Source: Candidatus Woesearchaeota archaeon (GTDB lineage Archaea; Nanobdellota; Nanobdellia; Woesearchaeales; GW2011-AR4). Taken from it: a stretch of DNA of 40,049 nucleotides. The position numbers were made by a program, and so were the translations under genes. Below the pieces are notes generated by a model. The model saw only the letters and a program-made list of their open reading frames with translations. It was not told where the DNA came from and did not search any database. The stretch is from NCBI GenBank assembly GCA_016177615.1, contig JACOUX010000002.1, forward strand, positions 1-40,049, read 5' to 3'. Of this stretch, positions 23,836 to 32,800 are shown piece after piece; position 1 is the first letter of the stretch, and every line of letters starts with the position of its first letter.

Positions 23836-26800
23836 TCGCTGTTTTCGTATTTAACATGATATGCGTACCTTTGCTCAAACCTGCCTGCATTTGGGGCGTC
23901 TAAGCAGATATTATAGGCGTTTGAATCAGTGCCCCATATTGGAGGAATATCCCTGTAGCATTTTTCTTTCCTGATGTTTGAATTTGCCTCTCCAAAATCT
24001 TCTACAAGGTTTACAGAAACATAATCAGAGTTGCCATCGTTTCTTGGATAGCATGTATCCTTGTTGGTGCTCAGTTTAGTAAGCGCATTATTTTGGCCGG
24101 CATTTAGATTTGACCATGCAAATCCGTAAACAGGAGCTCCAGAATCGCATGAATAATGCTCAGCGCTTCTTCGGGTAAACTCTGGTCTGTAATTTGTATT
24201 CATCCAGCTTAATGGCCATAATGGAGGGGTGACGCTTAAAACATCACCGCCATACTTAAACCCTCTTAAAATATTTCCTGCATCCCTTTGCCAGCTTTCC
24301 CATTCGTATATTGTGTTCGGCTGGTCATCCCACCCAAAATATTTTTGATAAACAACCTGCCTGTTTCCGCTTTCTCCAGGAACATTAAGAGGCCCGCTCC
24401 ATACCTTCATGAATTGGCTGCCATAAGCAGCAGCATTGCCCATGGTGCCAAGGTATCTCTTTCCGGTATATTCCTGCCCGTCACGCGGCCAGAAAGCAGG
24501 ATGAGTGAGGACTGCGTTGAATGCAGCATTATTAACTTTACAATCATTAGTGCATAGATCATTACTGAGCTGGTTGCCATCATCGCATTCCTCTGCTGCG
24601 CCTTGGCTGTTTGGCCTTTGAATTCTTCCGTCTCCGCAAGTGCCGCCTTTCTTTGTTATTTCCAATCCAATTCTTCTGTATTCATCCTTCACATTTTTTG
24701 GAAGGTCTCTTGCGCCTTTCCAAGCGGGAGTAACCTTTATGCCCGGGTAAATGAATCCAATCATTCCAACAATGCTGTCATCAGATTCAGCAAGCTTGTA
24801 GTAATTGTCTGCAACCGAAGACATCTGATCTTCCCTTATCCCATTTTTGCCGTGAATATTTGCATCCCACTGTGAATCCATTATAAGAACTACTTTTTGA
24901 CCCGGCCTTGAGCGCGCGTTTTTAAGGGCTTCAAGCAGTCCGAGATAAAATTCATCAGAAGAAACGTCTAAAATCCCGTAATAATTAAATGATATCCAAT
25001 CAACAGAAGGAGGAACCTGAAATTTGCCTTGTTGGATAATTGGGAAGGCCTCATCAATAAATATAGGCACATTTTTTGTCTTTTCAGTGTTTTTTAATAA
25101 ATCAGCAACCATTTTTATATCTTGGTAAGCAAGCCCGTTCCAATAGCCTTCATCAAGAAGATAGAAAGCGCCGGCCATGCTCCAGTCAATATCTTTGTTT
25201 GCATCCAAAAAGGCATTCCAGCGATCAGTGTAATCAGGGTAAAGCTTGAACTTGGGCCTTCCTCCAAGCCCTATTCCCCCTTGGTCATTATAGTAAAATA
25301 ACAGCCCGACATCAATTATCGGCTTGACTCCTTGGCTATACATCCCATTAACTTCCCTTACAATTGAAGAGTCTCCATCACAGCCCCATGGGTCCATATG
25401 CCCGATATTGGCAAAAGATGAAACTTCATCAGTGTAGTCATGTTTTTTCTCTTCATCAAACGGGTCATCCCCCCAGCAGACGTTTGTATAGTAAAATCCG
25501 AAATATTTTAGAGAAATTCCGTCTTCTTTCATGCAGTTAGCAGAGCAGCCGTCACCATTAATATTATTGCCGTCATCGCATTCTTCAGAAACCTGATTGG
25601 GTGCTCCATCGCCGCATCTTGCCGGCTGCTCTGCATTGCATCTAAAAGGCAAAATGTCTGTATCGCTGATTCCTGCTGAGTTCAGGCTATGGATCCAAAA
25701 CCTGTAATCTGTGTTTGGGCTAATTCCATAGGAGTAAGATATTCTGGGCTGTTGCGGCTGGGTTACAGGAATTTCCACCATAAGGTCGTTTGTGCCTGAA
25801 ACATACCATGCATCTACTATATTCGGGTATCTTATTGGGTCATTGTTGCTCATATCATCAATTCTTAGCGCATATTTATCTGCTCCACTAACAAAATCCC
25901 ATGACACAGTAATCCTGCTGCCATCATTGCTGCATGCGCTTTGAAGGTTTGCTGGCTTGGAGGGGAGCTGAGCAGGCTGGCTGACAACAAGCTCGTTCTG
26001 CGAACGCAATTGCACGCCTGATGCCGTTGCTACGAAATAATACTCCGGATTTCCGCCAAGAATCCCATCATCCTGCCATTCTGCTGTCCATGTTGATTCT
26101 GCACGATTATTAGAGAATGTTGCAGGCTGCGGATTAGTTCTTACTGGATCATTTCTTACTATATCATTCTCTTCAACAACAAAATTAACATTTTTCCCGT
26201 TGCAGTTCTCTCCCTCAACAATTAGTTTTACATCTTCGCCTTCATTTGCGGTTGTTTTTTCCCAGGAGGCGGATTTAAGGGTGCATGGCGCAGGAATTCC
26301 AGGACCGTTCATTGAATATCCAATAAGCCCTTCACTTGTTTTGCCTTCGCAATTTGCGTCATTTGACACAAAATGGTCTGACTTAGCCTGATCAAAACAG
26401 CGATACAGCGGAGTGTTTGTCTCCTGACTTTGGGTTTTTGAGCTCCAGCCGATGTTTCTAATAAATATATCTCCATCCGATTCACAATGTTCCCAGTTCT
26501 TTTTTGAAGGATCCGCAAGCGAAACCATATAATCATTCCATATTGGAATATAACATTCGTATAACGGCTGATAGCCATCTTTAGGATAAGTAAGAAGATA
26601 ACCCAGCATTCCAGATTTTTGATATCCTTCACTAGGCTTTGCTATTTCAGTTGAAACTTTTGTTTTTTTTGCAGCTGGGTTGGTGTATTTTGTAAGCTCA
26701 ACTTTGGAAGAAAATGAATCAGTCTTTTCCAAAGTGATTTTTCTTCGCATCAAATATTTTTGAAGGAATGAGTCCTTGTCAAAAATTTTCATGTAGTAAA

Positions 26801-29800
26801 CGTAGAATTCCTTTCCAACAGAATCGCTGTTTCCATCAGGAGCTATGAATGAAGGATAAGCATATACCTGCTTTTTATTTTCTCTCCCGTCAAAAAATGG
26901 CAGCCATGAATCAACCCTTTGGTCATTTCCATTAGATACCTGAGGATAAAAGGTTTGGAATATATGCTCCCACGAAGTTATGTCAGTTCCTTTTGTTTCA
27001 TAAAGATGGAATCCCCATTGCCCTGTGACCAAAGGAGCAATAAACCTTTTGAGATATGAATTAAATACAACAAACTGGCCTGCATCTTTCACAGCAGTTG
27101 ATTTTCCGCCCAAAGCATCTTCATTATACTGGCCGCTGTAGTATTTTTTCCACGTTCCTGGCCTGCCCTCATCACTTATTTTTGAGCGCGCTATATTCAT
27201 CTTCCAGTTTGGCTTGGTCATAAAGAACAAGTAAAAATAATCACCAATAGGCATAACTTTTGCGTCCCCGGCGTCATCAGCTTCATCATTTCCATTAGTT
27301 GCAGAATCTGCTGTAAGCACCTGATTATTTGGATAATCCGGCTTGCTCCATGTTTTTCCGCTATCAAATGATTCAGCAAATGCCATAGATTGCTTGATGG
27401 CTGGACCAGGGCAACCTCCTTCTGCATGATACCATCCTATCCAGTGCGTTTCAGAAAGCTTATATGCTGAATTCAGCCATGAGCCACAGTTGTCAAAATC
27501 ATTTCCTTTGTCTAAGACAATTCCCTCATATTTGATGTCATTTAAGCTGCTTCCTACAAAACTTAAAGTTTTTTCATGCGCGGTAAATGCCCGCACTCCG
27601 GATGCTATTGGCATTGTGAAAAAGGAATTGTCCAATCCTTCAAAATTCCCTTTTGGGCCCATCACATATTCCTCCTCTCCAAGAGTCAGCTGGAAGTTTG
27701 TGTCAATAGGGGCAGTGCAAGTTTCTCCAGTTACAATCATTCCGCTTGGGCATCCGCATTGTGAAGCTTTATTGATTAAGTTTCCGTTGCTGCAATAAGA
27801 TGGTTTGTTAGTGCTGCATTGACTGTAAAGTGTTCCGTCGGAGCATTTAGGCTGGATTATACCCAAAATCACTTTTCTTAATTCCCCAACTGCTATTCTT
27901 GGGGTCCCGTCTAAGTTTGTTATTGACAGCCCGTCGGAAGGATTTGCGCATTCATTAATACCGACCGGTTTCCAGCCCCAAACATTAAATCCATAGCCTT
28001 TGTCCAAAGCGTGCTTAACAATAACCCCGTCTACCCGGGCTTGATTTTGTTCTTGCCCATTGCAACTAGTCGCGCCCAACTCCCCTATAATTAATGGAGT
28101 GCTAGGGTAAAGATTCTTGAAACGCGAGGCGCGCGCATCTACCTCATTGCGTATCTGTTCGTCAGTCATACCCTCTAAACCATAGGCTGTCATACTGACA
28201 AAATCAAATTCAATCGGCGAAAGTATTGGTGATTCGCCATTAGCCCAATTAAGATTGATTAAAGAGTAATCATGGTAACCTATTTTGAACTTAGAGCGCA
28301 GTTCAGCCGGCAACCTGGAAGGCAGGCTGCCAAGAGTTGCCCTTAGCAGAGAAGCAACCTCTTTGGCATGCGCCTGGTCTTTCATGCCGCATGGATCAGC
28401 ATTCTCTGTAAAAAACAAAATGTACGTCATGTCACTATAGTCTGAAATTTCTGTAAGGAACGTTTTAACATAAGTCTCAAACGAATTATACATCATCTCA
28501 TTCTTTATCCAGTTGCATGCATCAATCCCCTCCGGAGCCCAGCCTTCACCAAGATAATTGAGGCCTAGAATGACTTTCATGTGATTAGCACGCAACAAAC
28601 TCAATGTCTGCTTTAAATCAGCAAAAGCGCTATCGCTATATTCCGGCGGAGAGGCAAGCGGCTTTTGGTTAAAAGTCTTCCAAGGCGGTATTAGCCATAC
28701 AGTATTGAATCCAACATCTTTTATGGCCGGCAGCGCAATTTGCAAATCCTGAACAAATTTTGGATTTGAGCCCAAGTCGATTGGAAAATCGTAAAATGTG
28801 ACACTCTTTATATCTTTCACGTCAGATATGCCTGAAAAGCATGCGCTTGTATCAAACTTGCACTGGTTCGCTGTTCCTGCTGCATAACATTTCAAGGTTC
28901 CTGATGCGAAGCCTTTTTTCTGGCATGACTGATCATTTAATTTTGTGCCATCGCATTCTTCACCATGGTCAATTTGATTATTGCCGCATAGGCCATCTTG
29001 AGCAACAAGAATGTTTTGGTATTGCGGCTCAATGCCTGCTTTGTTCAAGTTGACGAGTGGCCTGAATCCTAGCCTGATTGCAGGAGAATCAGCTTTCAGG
29101 CCGTAATCATCCCTTTCATAATCATTGAAGAGCGGGTCAATAACTAATGAATTCCTGTCAAATCCAGGGACATTTTTCCATTGGTCAAGTGTTTCAACTC
29201 CGCTGAAGCCAATGATTCTCAAGTCGTTTTCTCTGCCTTTATGAAAGTAAATATTGTAATCGGATTCAGAAAGAGAAGGATTTTCACCCCCTATATTAAA
29301 TAAAATTGCATCTGGATCTGAATAATGGAATATATTCCTGAATATTTTATTGCCGCTGGGCAATTGGCCTGTGGCATAATCCCTGCCAAAGCCACCATAA
29401 CCAGTCTGAAATTCATCAGCGTCAGAAAATATATTATTTTCCACAAGGTTATCAAATGTCCGATGCATTGAAAGCCCCATATCGGTGCGGTATATCAGGT
29501 TGTCTTTAATTGTGATACCATGGCTCCCCTGGTCAAGATAAATTCCGATCCCATATTTGCCCAGGCAGGCTATGCAATCTTTTTGCTGGGAATCATGAAT
29601 GAGATTGCTCCTGATTATATTGTTGGGCTGCTTGCCGAGGGAGTATATTGCGCCGCCGTCCTCCATTAGCTGGACGGTATTGCCAATTCGGTTATACTCA
29701 ATCAGATTATTCTTTGCAACTGTGTCCTCATTGTACCACATAAAGCCTATGGACATTCCCGTGTACGGCAAATCTTTCAATTCATTATGAGCCACATAAC

Positions 29801-32800
29801 TATTTTGCAAAAAGCCAAGCCAAATTCCCGGACCCCCATTGTATTCCACTGAAACGTCGTGGATATAATTATTTGTAATCTGGTTATTAATATTCATCAG
29901 TTTTATATCCGTGGTTTTGTAGTTGGAAGTGTCTCCCAGGGTCAGGCCAGTGCCGGATATGTCATTAAAATCATTGCCTGAAATAACATTTTCCTGGCTG
30001 CCCTGCTCAAATCCCAAGCCTGCCCCGCCCAAGTGAGTGAAAACATTTCTTTCAAAAGTGATTGATTTTGCGGCCTTGAATGCGACACTTGCTGGAACTT
30101 TTGTCCATCTTCCTATTGTTGGATAAAGCGGCCTGTCAGACTCATAAATCGGCGCATCTCCAATTAGATGGAAATTTGATTGAACCTCGGCAAACCCGTT
30201 GTTGTCATTGGGCCTTATCCATCCTGCATGAGAAAATGTAATTCCTTCAAACTGTATGTTTTGTATTGGATTTCCGGCTGTCCCGCTGCCTTCAACTAAA
30301 GTTTCAGTCAAGGGCATTATTACTTTAGCGGTGCTTTTTTCTTCTCCCTGCCGGGGCATGTAATACAGCCATCCGGTTTCGCGATTAAGATACCATTCTC
30401 CCGGCTGGTCTAATAATTCGTAGGCGTTTTCAATCCATGTTGGCGAATCCATCTTCGGCCCGTTTGTGTGGCTTTGGGAATTATCCCAGCATGGTTGCTT
30501 CATCGTAATTGAATTTCCTGAAATGCTTTGAATGCCGCACCTGAACTGTTTCCATCCACTGTTCGATACAAACTCAACATCCCGGATGCTCTGCCAGTTT
30601 TGCATGGATAAGTCAGTTGTTGTGAATCCAGTGGATGTTTTTTGCCCGTCGGGCAGCCCTGCGCTGCTCCTTGCCCTTATGGCCCTCTTGCCGTTCACAT
30701 AAAGTTGCCTTGGCTGGATGTTTTTTCCAACATTCGCTTTCCATTTATTGCCGTCTTGGATCCATTCTGTGATTGGCTTTCCACCGCTGATTACAGGAAT
30801 TTCTCCGGGATAATTTTTGTAAACGACATTAAATCCGTTTGTCCCTGAGTCCATTGGATCAAGGCTAAATGTTCGTTCAAGGTAATATGTCCCGCCGCGC
30901 AGATAAACAATTATCTCCTTTGTCATTTGCTGATTGACCCCGCGGACAGCTTCTTTTGCTTTTTCCAGTGTCTTATATGGTTCACGTTCAGTTCCCGGGT
31001 TTCTATCATCCCCGTCTGGAGAGACGTAGAAAACGGTTGGATTGTTTGTTCCAGGGCATTTGAAATGAACTATGAAAGGGCTTCCGATTGCGTTTCCATT
31101 CTTGCTGTGGACCCACCAGCGGTAATTCTTATTGGGAACAATAGTTGAAATGAATGACGTTCCTGAAACTTCAGTCATTATATCTGTGGAGCCGCCAACA
31201 TACCACCCATCCTGCGCATTCGCATTATTATTGGAAATTTCATCAACCCTGACAAGATAAGAAGCAGCATCATTTATCGGCTCCCATGCAAGGGTTGCTC
31301 TGTCGCCTGCAGCATTGCAGCTGCTTTGCGGGTTTGATGGAGGTAATAATATACCTATAGAGAGTGGCTGAGCTGCTGTGCATCCAGAATAATCAAAAGT
31401 GCAGTCATCCCTGCATGAAAGCTGACCGCCAGTAAACTGAGTAAATGAAGTACAAGTCTTTCCATCCAGTTCTGTTTTATCGCACTCTTCATTAACCCCA
31501 GCATCATTCGGCTTTTGTATTATGCTGTCTCCGCATCGTTTTAGCGGTTCAGTAACCACATTAACATTCTCTGTGGATTCGCCAAACCATTCTCTTTGTT
31601 CCTGAACTGATTCCCATTGGAAATTATAATGGCCTTCTGTTGGAGGCGCAGTCACCGTGAATGTGAAAGTGTGCTCCCGGTTTGGGCTTACTCTTTCTGA
31701 TTCAGGCAAATCAACTCTTCCTATGCCCCAAATCATATTATCCTGCGGATTTTGCGAGCCTAATTTGTAATTTTCAGATTTTTTCCACTCGGTTGTTCCT
31801 GTATTTTTCATTGTGACAGAAACAGAATATTGCTTTCCCGGCTCCATTTTTGAAGGAACGCTTTGTGATATGAACTGGGCTTTATTGCCGCTTGTGCTTG
31901 TGCACAATCCTGTGTTGACCTGGCAGCTTATGCACCTTAAATTGCCTCCTGTAAATCCGTGTGAAGCGCAGTTGTCATTGTCCGTGAATTTAATTCCGTC
32001 ACATTCTTCTCCCGAATCAATATTTCCGTTTCCGCATAACTGCTCGCATTTTGAGCTGGCAGTTAATTTGTACAAAAGCCCCGCAGGATTGTTTTGCGCT
32101 GTTGCCTGCCATGGACCGGTGGCATCTCCGCCAATGTTTGTAACCTCGCATTTCAGGATATTTGTTCCCGGCTTTAGATAATTGTCGATCACAACTGTTT
32201 TTTTATTCTGCTCCAGATAATATCCAACGCCTGCCGCTGAAATTACCTGCGTAAAAGGCGTTTCAGAATTAAGATAGCATGTGAATAAATCATCAGCGGC
32301 AATTACGAATGTTCCTTTAAACTCCTTAGCATTATCCGGAAGATCAAATGTTCTTGTGAACATAACTGTCATTGTTACAGTCGGATTGCTTACAAGAGCT
32401 TCTTTCCAAATCCAAGTCGCCCCAGGAATGTTTGCGCTCCATTCAGGATGAACATACGTTGCAACAGAAGGATTTCCGTCTGCAAGAGTTGCTGCATCGC
32501 TTACTATAGAAATATCTGCGTCTTTGCATGGAGTTGTTATTTTTTTAACGCAAGCCCCTTCCTTGCACTCTTTTCCTTCACCACAATTCTGAGGCGATTC
32601 AATAAAAATGTAGCCGCTGCAAGAATACTCAACCAGATAATTTTCATCAAAACAATAATCAAGATGGTTAATTCCGAATTTATCTGTCACTGTTCCCCTT
32701 ACATCAGGAGCATTTCCGCCGTCTGTGTCGGTGCATGTTTGGATTTCTTTTTTGCAATCAGAACTGCACCCGTCGCCATTAATTTTATTCCCATCATCAC

